A stretch of DNA of 64,000 nt from Campylobacter sp. US33a (GCF_004378855.1 NZ_RYYL01000005.1:116617-180616), one strand, 5' to 3'; positions 46,524-55,739 are shown, counted from the stretch's first letter. Program-made: numbers and translations. Notes: a model not told the origin generated them from the letters alone.

Positions 46524-46910
46524 TGTATTATCGATAGCTGTTCGCTTTGCTGTAATGATTTTAACAAGACAAAACGCATTTTTGATAAGGCTATTTCAAA
46601 GCTTAAAATAGGCAGTAAGTTTTATTCTAGCACTATAGCAAAAGGTATCGTGGGTTATGATAAGAGTAAAGATGATTTTCAACTTCCAAATGGTGGAATT
46701 TATACTCATGTAGGAATGATACGATTTTCAAATAAAGAAGATATTGCAAAACTTTATAAAAATAATAATTTTACTCAAACAAGTCTTAAAATTCAAAGCA
46801 TAGAAGATGAAACAGGCTTGATTGATAGGCTTTTTATCGTAGAAGGCGAAAAAATCAACCCTAAAGCTACTGGGGGGGGGGATCTACAAATTACGAGGCT
46901 TGGAAAATGA
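46191..46910 (+). CDS. SAM-dependent methyltransferase, copy 2, poly-G near its 3' end
   Basis: 239 residues, sharing the SAM-binding half with copy 1 but with a different C-terminal half (FDCIIDSCSLCCNDF onward). A G10 tract (46872-46881) near the end reads TGGGDLQITRLGK-stop, and the TGA overlaps the next ATG. With 11 G the frame instead fuses directly to the downstream FemAB-like frame; with 9 G a third tail results. The core fold lies before the tract. Confidence 0.75.
   Translation: MNSANLWNEIFTNKEWGKYPSENLIRFIARNFYNAKNRNEIHILELGLGTGANLWFCAREGFRVSGIEWSKTGVERFKKRLDDENLSIQIDEILTGDYEVKLDEFKDESFDCIIDSCSLCCNDFNKTKRIFDKAISKLKIGSKFYSSTIAKGIVGYDKSKDDFQLPNGGIYTHVGMIRFSNKEDIAKLYKNNNFTQTSLKIQSIEDETGLIDRLFIVEGEKINPKATGGGDLQITRLGK
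46872..46881 (+). repeat. Poly-G tract (G10) near the 3' end of methyltransferase copy 2
   Basis: Ten G. In the present length the gene ends in an ATGA overlap with the downstream start at 46907. One extra G would put the two genes in one frame. Confidence 0.9.
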
Positions 46911-47873
46911 GCAAAACAAGCCTTGCAGAATTTCTAAAGCAAAATCCCAAACTCCAAACTCATTTTAAAGATGATATTTATTTTCAAAATTTTTATGCTA
47001 AGCTTTATGGCGAAGTTTTTGAATTTGAATTTAAAAAAAGATAATTTTTATTTTAAAACCATAGCAATAAAAGAAAAAATTCCAAATACCTCATTTTATG
47101 ATTTACAAAGTCCCTATGGATACAGTGGATTTTATAGTAACACTAACGATCTAACTTTTTTAAAACAAGCCTTAGAAAAACTAAAAGAAAAGGCTTTAAA
47201 AGAAAATATCATCGCATTTTTTATCCGCTTTCACCCTTTTGATTTTATCTGCACTACACTAAAACCGCAACTTCATTTTTTCACCAAAAATAAAAGCATT
47301 ATCGTCGTAGCCACACACGAAGAACTTCAAAATATAAGATTGCATTACAGCCCACGCATTAGATCTTATGTAAAAAAAGCACGGAAAGAACTTAAGATTG
47401 AATTTTGCACCCAAAATGAAGCCACAGCCTTTAAACAACTTTATGATAAAACAATGCAAAGAAACAATGCTAATGATTTTTATTTTTTCAACCAAGATTA
47501 TTTTGAAAAACTTTTTTCTTTTAAAGAAAGTTTAATCATAAAAGCAAGTTTAAATGGAGAAATTCTTGCTTATGCCTCTTTTCTCTTGTGTCAAAATTTA
47601 GCCTATTATCATCTAAGTGCAAATAAATTAAAAGCTAACGCAAATGCTGCACTTTTAGATTTTTTCTTTGAATATGCTCATCAAAAAGGAATTCATTTTT
47701 GTCTTTTAGGTGGCGGAGTAAAAGATGATGATATGCTTTTTAAATTTAAAGAAAAATTTTCAAACATCCATGCTGATTTTAACATAGGTGGAATAATTTT
47801 TAATGAACAAATTTACAACTCATTATGCCAAAATCACCACAATAATACTTTCCTAAAATACCGTTTTAATTAA
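46907..47873 (+). pseudogene. FemAB/GNAT-like acyltransferase gene, frameshifted at A7
   Basis: From ATG 46907 the frame reads SKTSLAEFLKQNPKLQTHF and stops at TAA 47042-47044 just after a run of seven A (47033-47039). Removing one A would join FEFEFKK to DNFYFKTIAIKEKIPN and give a protein of about 320 residues ending at 47873. The downstream part has the FemAB-like pattern SYVKKARKELKIEF, LYDKTMQRNN and YYHLSANKLKANANAALLDF. Either a broken gene or one switched by poly-A slippage. It may have aminoacylated or acylated a sugar. Confidence 0.7.
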
Positions 47874-47914
47874 TTTTAGCTATACTTTGCAATACTTCAT
47901 AAAAAAGGAAAAAA

Positions 47915-49038
47915 ATGATTTATTGCGAACACTGCGTGATGCCAAACACTCGCCCTGGCATTAAATTTTTCAAAGATGAGAATGGCAAAAACATTTGCTC
48001 AGCTTGTATAAATCACAAAAACAAAGAAAAGATTGATTACAGGACAAGATTTAAGGAGCTTGAAATACTATGCGATAAATACCGCAGAATGAATGGCAAA
48101 TTTGAATACGATTGTGCTATAGCAGTAAGCGGGGGAAAAGACTCACATCTCCAAGTGCATATCATGAAAGAAAAATTAGGTATGAATCCTGTGCTTTTTA
48201 GCGTAGAAGATAATTTCACCATGACAGAAGCTGGCAAGAAAAATTTAAGGAATTTAAGCGAAACTTTTGGTTGTCATCTAATCACGCTAAAGCCAGATAT
48301 TAAGACTCAAAAGAAAGTGATGTTAAAAACCTTTGAAAAATACGGCAAACCTACTTGGTTTATTGATAGACTTATTTATAGCTTTCCTTTTGGCATGGCT
48401 TTGAAATTTAACACTCCTTTGCTTGTTTATGGCGAAAATGTCAGTTATGAGTATGGGGGGGGGATGGTGATAAAGAGACCCCTAGTGCAAAAGCTATTTT
48501 TGAAAACGGCGTAGCGAGTGATTTAGATATTAGTGAATTTATCGATGATGAAATAAAAGAAGAAAATCTTCAACTCTTTTTTAATCCTCAAAAAGACGAT
48601 CTTAATCAACTCGACCCAATTTATCTTAGTTATTTTGTAAAATGGAATTCTTATGCAAATTATATCTTTGCCAAAAGTCGTGGATTTAATGATTTAGAAG
48701 GTGAATGGGATAGAAGCCATTGTGCAGAAAATTTTGATCAAATTGACAGCATAGGATATATTTTACATGCTTGGATGAAATACCCAAAATTTGGCCATGC
48801 AATGGCAAGTGATTACGCATCTCGTTTTGTAAGATATGGCCTTATTAGCAGAGAAGAAGCAATAAAAATCATTCAGCAAAAAGATCACAAACTCGATAAT
48901 AAATGCATAGAAGACTTTTGTCAATTTACAGGCATTAGTAGGGAAAAATTCTGGAAGATCGTTGAAAAACACTATAATCTTGATCTTTTTTATAAAAATG
49001 AATTCAATGAATTTAAACTTAAAAACAAATTAAAATAA
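47915..49038 (+). CDS. ptmG: PtmG-type amidotransferase, frame interrupted at poly-G (off)
   Basis: PtmG converts a legionaminic acid precursor to the acetamidino form. The N-terminus has the CxxC start YCEHCVMPNTRPG, a second pair CSACINHKNK, and the PP-loop AVSGGKDSHLQ of the PseA/PtmG N-acetyl-sugar amidotransferase family. A nine-G tract (48455-48463) shifts the frame and stops it at 48514 (199 residues). With ten G it continues through GDKETPSAKAIFE and QLDPIYLSYFVKWNS to 49038, 374 residues, the usual size. Off as sequenced. Confidence 0.85.
48455..48463 (+). repeat. Poly-G tract (G9) in ptmG
   Basis: Nine G in the codons for YGGG. One extra G restores the full-length frame, so this is an off state. 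Confidence 0.92.
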
Positions 49039-49048
49039 AGGAAGAACG

Positions 49049-49728
49049 ATGCGAGACTCACTCAAAACTTACACTCAAAAATACGATGAAAATGGCTATG
49101 GACTTTTATATCCTGATTCTCATGTAATACGATTTTATGAAAGAATTTTAAAATACAAACTTGGCATTACAAGCGGAAATTTGCTTGATTTTGGTTGCGG
49201 AAATGGAGTGCATTCTAGGTATTTTTTAAGTAAAGGTTTTAAACCTTTTGGTGTGGATATTGTGCCAAGTTTGCAAAAAAATTGGGATGAAAAGATTAAA
49301 ACTCTGGGGGGGGGTATTGTAAAATCATAGAACCAAACTCAAGTATTAAGGGGCTTTTTGATGAAAAAATGGATATTATTTTTGCTAATCAAAGCCTTTA
49401 TTATATCCCTAAAACAAAGCTTAAACAAAATATCTTAGAATTTTATGAAATTTTAAATCAAAATGGCATACTTTTTGCTACAATGATGAGCGAGAAAAAT
49501 TATTATTTTAAAAATAGCGAAAAAGAAAATGAAAATGGATTACGCAAAGTGAGTATAAAAGGTCGTTTAAATGAAACAACTTATATACATTTTGTTAAAA
49601 ATACCGATGAGCTAACAGAGCTTTTTAAGCCTTTTGAAACTCTATTTTTAGGTGATTATGATCCTATTAATTTTTATAATTTTGAAGGCTCAGCCCATCA
49701 TTATATTTATATTGGCATAAAAAAATAA
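49049..49728 (+). CDS. ptmH: PtmH-type methyltransferase, frame interrupted at poly-G (off)
   Basis: PtmH methylates the acetamidino group made by PtmG. SAM motif LLDFGCGNGVHSRYFLSKG near residues 48-66 is followed by a nine-G tract (49306-49314) that leads to a stop at 49330. With ten G the frame continues through CKIIEPNSSIKGLF, DIIFANQSLYYI and NQNGILFATMM to 49728, about 226 residues. The same interrupted arrangement at this gene is known in C. jejuni. Off as sequenced, together with ptmG. Confidence 0.83.
49306..49314 (+). repeat. Poly-G tract (G9) in ptmH
   Basis: Nine G within LGGG just after the SAM-binding motif. Ten G restores the frame. Confidence 0.92.
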
Positions 49729-49766
49729 TTTTTTTGCTCTTTTTGGGGCAAAACAAAGGCGGAAAA

Positions 49767-50771
49767 ATGAAAAAAACTTTAATCATAGCCGAAGCTGGAG
49801 TTAATCATAATGGGGATTTAAATTTAGCCAAAAAGTTAATAGAAATCGCTGCAGAGTCTGGGGCTGATTTTGTAAAATTCCAAAGCTTTAAAAGCGAACT
49901 TTGTGTAAGTAAAAATGCCAAAAAAGCAGCTTATCAGCTAAAAACCACCGACAAAGATGAAAGTCAGCTTGAAATGATTAAAAAATTAGAGCTTGATTTA
50001 AACGCACATAAAATTTTAATTTCTCATGCTAAAAAATGTGGTATTGCTTTTCTTTCTACGCCTTTTGATTTAGAAAGTATTGATCTTTTAGATGATTTAG
50101 GACTTGAAATTTTTAAAATTCCAAGCGGAGAAATCACCAATTTGCCTTATCTTAAAAAAATCGCAAAATTAAATAAAAAAATCATTCTCTCAACTGGAAT
50201 GGCAAATTTAGGTGAAGTGGAAAATACATTAGAAATCTTAGTTAAAAATGGCACAAAAAGATCAAATATCACCTTACTTCATTGCACTACAGAATATCCA
50301 GCACCCTTTGATGAAGTCAATCTTAAAGCCATACAAACTTTAAAAAATGCTTTTAATTTAAGCGTGGGATATTCAGATCATACCAAAGGCATACATATTT
50401 CTTTAGCAGCGGTAGCTTTAGGTGCGTGCGTGATAGAAAAGCATTTTACAATTGATAAAAATATGATTGGACCTGATCATAAAGCGTCTTTAGAGCCAAA
50501 TGAGCTAAAAGAGCTCTGCGTTAAAATCAGAGAAATAGAAAGTGCAATGGGCGATGGCATAAAAAGAGCGAGTAAAAGTGAAAAGAAAAATATCAAAATT
50601 GCTAGAAAAAGCTTAGTGGCTAAGAGAAAAATCAAAAAAGGCGAGATTTTTAGCGAAGAAAATCTTACCACCAAACGCCCAGCCAGTGGCATAAGTGCGA
50701 TGAAATATGATGAGTATTTAGGCAAAAAGGCTAATAAGAATTACGAAGAAGATGAGCTAATCAATGAGTAA
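49767..50771 (+). CDS. legI: Legionaminic acid synthase LegI
   Basis: NeuB-family enzyme joining the LegG product with phosphoenolpyruvate. 334 residues from ATG 49767 (GGCGGAAAA upstream; an in-frame start at 49734 is not supported). IIAEAGVNHNGDLNLAKKLI, KIPSGEITNLPYL, GYSDHTKG and VIEKHFTIDKNM are the barrel motifs; the C-terminal SAF domain reads ARKSLVAKRKIKKGEIFS to RPASGIS. The AGVNHNG wording fits Leg/Neu rather than Pse synthases. The end overlaps legG. Confidence 0.9.
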   Translation: MKKTLIIAEAGVNHNGDLNLAKKLIEIAAESGADFVKFQSFKSELCVSKNAKKAAYQLKTTDKDESQLEMIKKLELDLNAHKILISHAKKCGIAFLSTPFDLESIDLLDDLGLEIFKIPSGEITNLPYLKKIAKLNKKIILSTGMANLGEVENTLEILVKNGTKRSNITLLHCTTEYPAPFDEVNLKAIQTLKNAFNLSVGYSDHTKGIHISLAAVALGACVIEKHFTIDKNMIGPDHKASLEPNELKELCVKIREIESAMGDGIKRASKSEKKNIKIARKSLVAKRKIKKGEIFSEENLTTKRPASGISAMKYDEYLGKKANKNYEEDELINE

Positions 50772-51957
50772 AAGAAAAATTTGCGTAGTAAGTGCAACAA
50801 GGGCTGAATGGTATCTTTTAAGGAATTTATGTAAAGAAATAGAAAATGATGAAGATTTAGAACTTCAAATCATCATTACAGGAGCACATTTAAGTGTTGA
50901 GTTTGGACTAACTTACAAAGAGATAGAAAAAGAATTTAAGATAGATAAAAAAATCGAAATGCTTTTAAGCAGTGATAGTGAAATTGGGCTTTGTAAAAGT
51001 ATGGGCTTAGCACAAATTTCTTTTAGCGAAGCTTTAATGGAGTTAAAACCTGATATTATGGTACTTTTAGGCGATAGATATGAAAGCTTAGCCTGTGCTT
51101 CTTGCGCTATGATTTGCAAAATTCCTATCGCGCATTTGCACGGCGGAGAAGCTACTTTTGGACTTATTGATGAAGCTATCAGACATAGTATTTCTAAAAT
51201 GGCACATTTTCATTTTGTAGCGACTAAAGAATACGCTAAAAGAGTGATTCAGCTTGGAGAAAACCCTAAGCGTGTTTTTAATGTAGGTGGCTTTGGACTT
51301 GATAATATTGTAAATTTAAAACTTTTAAACAAAAAAGAATTGGAAAATGTCTTAAATTTCAAATTCCAAAAAAAGAATTTTTTAATCACTTTTCACCCCA
51401 CTACTTTAGAAAATCAAAGCCCTAAAATTCAAATGCAGGCCTTACTTAAAGCCTTAGAAAATGAGAGTTTAAAGCAAAATACAGGTTTTATTTTTACAAA
51501 AGCAAATGCAGATACTAACAATCGTGTGATTAATGAAATGATTGATGAGTTTGTTTTAAAGCATCAAAATGCCATTTCTTTTGTTTCTATGGGGGCGTTA
51601 AATTATCTTAGCACTATGCAATTTATTGACGCAGTTGTTGGAAATTCATCGAGTGGGCTTTGTGAAGCTCCTAGCTTTAAAATCGCCACAATTAACATAG
51701 GCGATCGCCAAAAAGGAAGGATAAAAGCTAGTTCTGTGATTGATTGTGAAAGTGATTATAAAAGCATTTGCAAAGCATTTGAAAGCCTAAATAAATCTGA
51801 TTTTCAACTCAATTTAAAAAATACCATAAATCCTTACGGACAAGGTGGTGCAGCACGAAAAGCTAAGGAAATTTTAAAAAATGAAAATTTAGATCATATA
51901 CTTAAAAAAGAATTTTACGATATTGATTTTAAGGCAGATATTAAGGAAATTAAATGA
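50764..51957 (+). CDS. legG: GDP-sugar hydrolysing 2-epimerase LegG
   Basis: NeuC-family enzyme, 397 residues, that inverts C2 and removes the nucleotide from GDP-2,4-diacetamido-trideoxyglucose to give the mannose-configured sugar used by LegI. SATRAEWYLLRNL is the N-terminal signature, LLGDRYESLACA and HLHGGEATFG line the active site, and VGNSSSGLCEAPSF the nucleotide end. A 136-bp block at its 5' end is identical to a second LegG-like gene 2.8 kb downstream. Confidence 0.88.
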   Translation: MSKRKICVVSATRAEWYLLRNLCKEIENDEDLELQIIITGAHLSVEFGLTYKEIEKEFKIDKKIEMLLSSDSEIGLCKSMGLAQISFSEALMELKPDIMVLLGDRYESLACASCAMICKIPIAHLHGGEATFGLIDEAIRHSISKMAHFHFVATKEYAKRVIQLGENPKRVFNVGGFGLDNIVNLKLLNKKELENVLNFKFQKKNFLITFHPTTLENQSPKIQMQALLKALENESLKQNTGFIFTKANADTNNRVINEMIDEFVLKHQNAISFVSMGALNYLSTMQFIDAVVGNSSSGLCEAPSFKIATINIGDRQKGRIKASSVIDCESDYKSICKAFESLNKSDFQLNLKNTINPYGQGGAARKAKEILKNENLDHILKKEFYDIDFKADIKEIK

Positions 51958-52859
51958 GAATTTTTTTTATAGGTTGTGTGGAATTTTCGCATTTTGCTTT
52001 AGAAAAACTACTTTTAATACAAAATGAAAATTTAAAAATTGTAGGCATAGCAACAAAAGAAAAATCAGATTTTAATGCAGACTTTTACGATCTTAAAAAA
52101 GATGCACAAAATATCCCTTGTCTTTACTCAAGAAATATCAATGATAAAGAAAGTATTGAGTTTATAAAAAAATGCAAGCCTGATATTATCTTTTGTTTGG
52201 GTTGGAGTTATTTAATCAAAGAAGAGCTTTTAAAGGCTTATCCTATCATTGGTTTTCATCCTTCACTTTTACCGCAAAATCGTGGCAGACATCCGATAAT
52301 TTGGGCTTTATTTTTAGGTTTAAAACAAAGCGGTGTGAGCTTTTTTGTGATGGATAAAAACGCAGATACGGGTAGAATCCTAGCCCAAAAAAGTATAAAA
52401 ATTTCAAAAAAAGATGATGCGGCAAGTCTTTATAAAAAAAGCACAAAAACCGCTTTGAAGCTTTTAGAAAAACTCACTCTTAAACTTAGTCAAAAGGCTT
52501 TAAAAAACAAAAATTTCAAAGAGCTTTTGCGCAAACTTTCTACCCCGCAAAGTGCGGGAAATGCTTGGAGAAAAAGAGATTTTAAAGACGGAATTATTGA
52601 TTTTAGAATGAGCACTGAAGCTATTTATAATCTAATCAGAGCCTTGACGCATCCTTATATTGGGGCGGAGTTTATTTATAAAGGTAAAAATTATAAAGTT
52701 TATAAGGCAAAAATCATAAAAAATTCTCAAAAAAATCTAGAATGCGGTAAGGTTTTAAAGGCAGATAAAAAAGGAATTTTGATTAAAACTTATGATGGCG
52801 CTATTTTGCTTTATGAACATACTTTAAATGATTTGCCTAAAAAAGACGAATATTTATAA
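51954..52859 (+). CDS. Sugar N-formyltransferase-like protein
   Basis: 301 residues of the methionyl-tRNA/ArnA-type formyltransferase fold: the catalytic segment GFHPSLLPQNRGRHPIIWA (His about 102), DKNADTGRIL for the catalytic Asp, and a C-terminal OB-like domain (YKGKNYKVYKAKIIK). Uses 10-formyltetrahydrofolate to formylate an amino sugar. It overlaps legG by four bases and is followed by a PIG-L deacetylase, so a deacetylate-then-formylate exchange on a Leg intermediate is plausible. Substrate is inference. Confidence 0.75.
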   Translation: MRIFFIGCVEFSHFALEKLLLIQNENLKIVGIATKEKSDFNADFYDLKKDAQNIPCLYSRNINDKESIEFIKKCKPDIIFCLGWSYLIKEELLKAYPIIGFHPSLLPQNRGRHPIIWALFLGLKQSGVSFFVMDKNADTGRILAQKSIKISKKDDAASLYKKSTKTALKLLEKLTLKLSQKALKNKNFKELLRKLSTPQSAGNAWRKRDFKDGIIDFRMSTEAIYNLIRALTHPYIGAEFIYKGKNYKVYKAKIIKNSQKNLECGKVLKADKKGILIKTYDGAILLYEHTLNDLPKKDEYL

Positions 52860-52865
52860 AGGAAA

Positions 52866-53504
52866 TTGATGAATAAAAAGGTTTTGGTTGTTGCGACACA
52901 TTATGATGATGAAACCCTAGGAGCTGGTGGGACACTTTTAAAGCATAAAAATAATAACGATGAAATTTATTGCGTATTTTGCACTAGTGCAAGCCAGCCT
53001 GAGTATGAAAAAAATTATATTTTAAAAAAAGAAGAGCAAATTAAACAAATTTGTGAAGCGTATAATTTTAATGGGATTTATTTTTTGGGCTTAAAACCTG
53101 CTAAGGTTGATATTTACAAAAAAGGTTTTTTGGTGCAAAAAATGGCAGAAATTTTTGCTAAGATTGAGCCTAATATAGTGTATTTACCTTTTGCTTATGA
53201 TGTGCATAGCGATCATAGAATTATTTTTGAAATAGCTTTTTCTTGCACTAAAAGTTTTCGCTATCCAAGCATAGAACGCGTTTTGATGATGGAAACTTTA
53301 AGCGAAAGTGAATTTGCACCGGCTTTAGCAAATCAAAGTTTTATACCTAATGTTTTTGTAGATATTAGCGAATTTTTTGAAAAAAAATGCGAAATTATGC
53401 AAATTTACGAGAGTGAATTAGGCGCTTTTCCTTTTCCAAGAAGCTTAGAAAATATGAAAGCTTTGGCGCAATTTAGAGCATGTACTTATGGGGGGGGGCT
53501 TTAG
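52866..53504 (+). CDS. PIG-L-family N-deacetylase, C-terminus removed by poly-G
   Basis: 212 residues. Zinc motif VATHYDDETLGAGGTL (AHPDDE type) near residue 10 and DVHSDHRI about residue 115 are the PIG-L/LmbE metal sites that deacetylate N-acetyl-sugars. A nine-G tract (53490-53498) ends the frame GGGL-stop. Ten G restores GALANVKYAESFMLLKERC and a stop at 53552-53554, the usual PIG-L helix. The short form keeps the active site, so it may be weakened rather than dead. Confidence 0.78.
   Translation: MMNKKVLVVATHYDDETLGAGGTLLKHKNNNDEIYCVFCTSASQPEYEKNYILKKEEQIKQICEAYNFNGIYFLGLKPAKVDIYKKGFLVQKMAEIFAKIEPNIVYLPFAYDVHSDHRIIFEIAFSCTKSFRYPSIERVLMMETLSESEFAPALANQSFIPNVFVDISEFFEKKCEIMQIYESELGAFPFPRSLENMKALAQFRACTYGGGL
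53490..53498 (+). repeat. Poly-G tract (G9) near the 3' end of the deacetylase gene
   Basis: Nine G. Ten would add about 18 residues of natural-looking C-terminal helix. The present length gives an early stop at 53502-53504. Confidence 0.9.
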
Positions 53505-53561
53505 CAAATGTTAAATACGCGGAAAGCTTTATGCTCCTCAAAGAAAGGTGTTAGAAAAATT

Positions 53562-54701
53562 ATGATAGTAAGTGCAACAAGGGCTGAATGGTATCTTTTA
53601 AGGAATTTATGTAAAGAAATAGAAAATGATGAAGATTTAGAACTTCAAATCATCATTACAGGAGCACATTTAAGTGTTGAGTTTGGACTAACTTACAAAG
53701 AAATAGAAAAGGAATTTAAAATAGCTAAAAAAATCTCCATTTTACTCGCAAGTGATGATAAGATAAGTCTTTGTAAAGCTATGGGATTAGCAAATATTGG
53801 CTTTTGCGAGGCATTTGACGAATTAGAGCCTGATATTGTAGTTATTTTAGGCGATCGTTACGAAATGCTAAGCGTGGCTAGTGTGTGTCTTATGATGAAT
53901 ATTCCTATTGCACATCTTTGTGGCGGGGAGCTCACTCTAGGTGCGATCGATGATAGCATAAGGCATAGTATTTCTAAAATGGCACATTTGCATTTTGTAA
54001 GCACCAAAACTTATAAAAACCGCCTTTTGCAACTTGGCGAAGAAGAAAATCGTGTATTTAATGTAGGTGCTTTGGCAGGTCCTATCATAAAAAATATATT
54101 TTTTTTAAAAAAGCAAGAGCTTGAAAATACTTTAAAATTTAAGCTAAAACAAAATATTTATTTAATCACCTATCATCCTGTAACGCTAAATTTAGAAAAT
54201 ACTCAAAAAGAAATTAAAAACTTGTTAGAAAATTTAGACAAACTTGAAAATGCTAGTTTGATTTTTACTAAGGCAAATGCCGATGAAAACGGACTTTTAA
54301 TCAATGAAATTTTAAAAGCTTATTGTGAAAAAAATCCTAGCAAAGCTAAACTTTTTGACAATCTTGGTTCACAAAGATATTTAAGTTTGATGAAAATTTC
54401 AAAAGCTATGATAGGAAATTCTTCTAGTGGAATTTATGAAAGTGTTTTTTTTAAAACCCCTTGTATTAATATAGGCGATCGTCAAAATGGGCGTTTGAGA
54501 ACAAAAAATATCATTGATTGCACTATGCAAGACTTGGATAAAGCTTTAAAAAAACTTGAAGGCAAAGATTTTAAAGAGTGTTTAAAAAATTTAGAAAATC
54601 CTTATGAAAGTAAAAAAAATCCAAATAAAATCATAAAAGACACCTTAAAAAAAGCAAATTTAGATACAATTTTACAAAAGAATTTCATTGACTTAAGGTA
54701 A
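53562..54701 (+). CDS. Second LegG/NeuC-like hydrolysing 2-epimerase
   Basis: 379 residues from ATG 53562; an earlier in-frame start at 53508 lies inside the full-length deacetylase frame and is unlikely. The first 45 residues are identical to LegG, the rest only similar (ILGDRYEMLSVASVCLM, HLCGGELTLGAIDDS, IGNSSSGIYES). It could accept a differently substituted sugar, such as a formylated one supplied by the two genes before it. Specificity is not visible. Confidence 0.8.
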   Translation: MIVSATRAEWYLLRNLCKEIENDEDLELQIIITGAHLSVEFGLTYKEIEKEFKIAKKISILLASDDKISLCKAMGLANIGFCEAFDELEPDIVVILGDRYEMLSVASVCLMMNIPIAHLCGGELTLGAIDDSIRHSISKMAHLHFVSTKTYKNRLLQLGEEENRVFNVGALAGPIIKNIFFLKKQELENTLKFKLKQNIYLITYHPVTLNLENTQKEIKNLLENLDKLENASLIFTKANADENGLLINEILKAYCEKNPSKAKLFDNLGSQRYLSLMKISKAMIGNSSSGIYESVFFKTPCINIGDRQNGRLRTKNIIDCTMQDLDKALKKLEGKDFKECLKNLENPYESKKNPNKIIKDTLKKANLDTILQKNFIDLR

Positions 54702-54704
54702 ATT

Positions 54705-55739
54705 TTGGATATAAATAAACTCAAGCTTACTCCAAATTCTAGTATAGAAGAAGCTTTAAAAATCGTAGGACTTGAACGTGTTCGCCTTGGCATCATCGTG
54801 GATAAAAATGATAAATTCTTAGGTGTAATTAGTGATTCAAATATAAGAAAAGCCTTGATAAATGGTAAGAATTTAAAGGATAAAATCAAAGATATTTATA
54901 CCAAAAATCCTATCACTATAAAAGAAAATACTGGCAAAAATGAGCTTTTAAAACTAAGCGCAAAGACAGATATTTACGATTTTCCTGTGTTAAATGAAAA
55001 GGGTAAAATAATCTCTATAAAGTCCATTTCATCGCTACTAGCGCGAAAAATAAATCCAAATTTTATCGTGATAATGGCAGGTGGGCTTGGAAGTCGCTTA
55101 AAAGAGCTTACAAAAGATACCCCAAAACCCATGCTAAAGGTTGGGAAAAAACCTATTTTAGAAAATATCGTGCGAAAATTAAAGGAGCAAAATTTTGAAA
55201 ATTTCATTTTTTGTGTAAATTATAAAAAGCAAGTCATAGAAGAATATTTTAAAAAAGGTAAAGAATTTGGCATAAAAATTTCTTACATCAAAGAACGCAA
55301 AAAACTAGGTACTGCAGGAGCTTTAAGTTTGATAGGGAGGGGGCAATTACAAGAAAGTTTTGTTGTCATGAATGCAGACATTTTAACCGAGCTTGATTTT
55401 AATGAACTTTTAAGGGCACATAAAGCTTCAAACGCCTTAATGAGTGTATGTGTAAGAGAATTTGAACAACAAATTCCTTTTGGAGTGATAGAGCAAAATG
55501 AGGGCTTTATTACAAATATCACAGAAAAACCGGTGCAAAAATTCTTAGTTAGTGCTGGAATTTATGTGTGTGAGAAAGAAATTTTAGAACTTTTAGAAAA
55601 AAATGTCTACTTTGATATGCCTGAACTCATTAAACTTGCCATGCAAAAAGGTAAGGTAAATACTTATTTAATTAATGATTATTGGATTGATATTGGAAGG
55701 CTTGATGAGTTTTTAAAAGCTAATGAGGATTTTAAATGA
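54705..55739 (+). CDS. ptmE: Glucosamine-1-phosphate guanylyltransferase PtmE
   Basis: Makes GDP-glucosamine, the entry to the GDP-linked legionaminic acid route. 344 residues: two CBS domains (about 1-115), then a nucleotidyltransferase domain with MAGGLGSRLKELTKDTPKPM and a final YWIDIGRLDEFLKA. TTG at 54705 is the start, with AAGG upstream. The CBS-nucleotidyltransferase architecture and the position before ptmF match Campylobacter PtmE. The end overlaps ptmF by four bases. Confidence 0.87.
   Translation: MDINKLKLTPNSSIEEALKIVGLERVRLGIIVDKNDKFLGVISDSNIRKALINGKNLKDKIKDIYTKNPITIKENTGKNELLKLSAKTDIYDFPVLNEKGKIISIKSISSLLARKINPNFIVIMAGGLGSRLKELTKDTPKPMLKVGKKPILENIVRKLKEQNFENFIFCVNYKKQVIEEYFKKGKEFGIKISYIKERKKLGTAGALSLIGRGQLQESFVVMNADILTELDFNELLRAHKASNALMSVCVREFEQQIPFGVIEQNEGFITNITEKPVQKFLVSAGIYVCEKEILELLEKNVYFDMPELIKLAMQKGKVNTYLINDYWIDIGRLDEFLKANEDFK

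Larger units (their letters stand above)
50786..53701 (+). repeat. 136-bp identical direct repeats in the two LegG-like genes
   Basis: 50786-50921 and 53566-53701 are identical base for base and cover the first codons of both epimerase genes; similarity drops beyond. The repeats bracket the formyltransferase and PIG-L genes. Recombination between them would excise 2,780 bp and leave a hybrid epimerase gene. Confidence 0.88.

Noticed and set aside
49734..49766. N-terminal extension of legI
   Set aside because: The extension is low quality and overlaps the RBS; the ATG at 49767 matches the start of NeuB-family proteins.
55337..55342. Short G run in ptmE considered as another phase-variable tract
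   Set aside because: Five G following GA is too short for hypermutable slippage, and the gene is intact.
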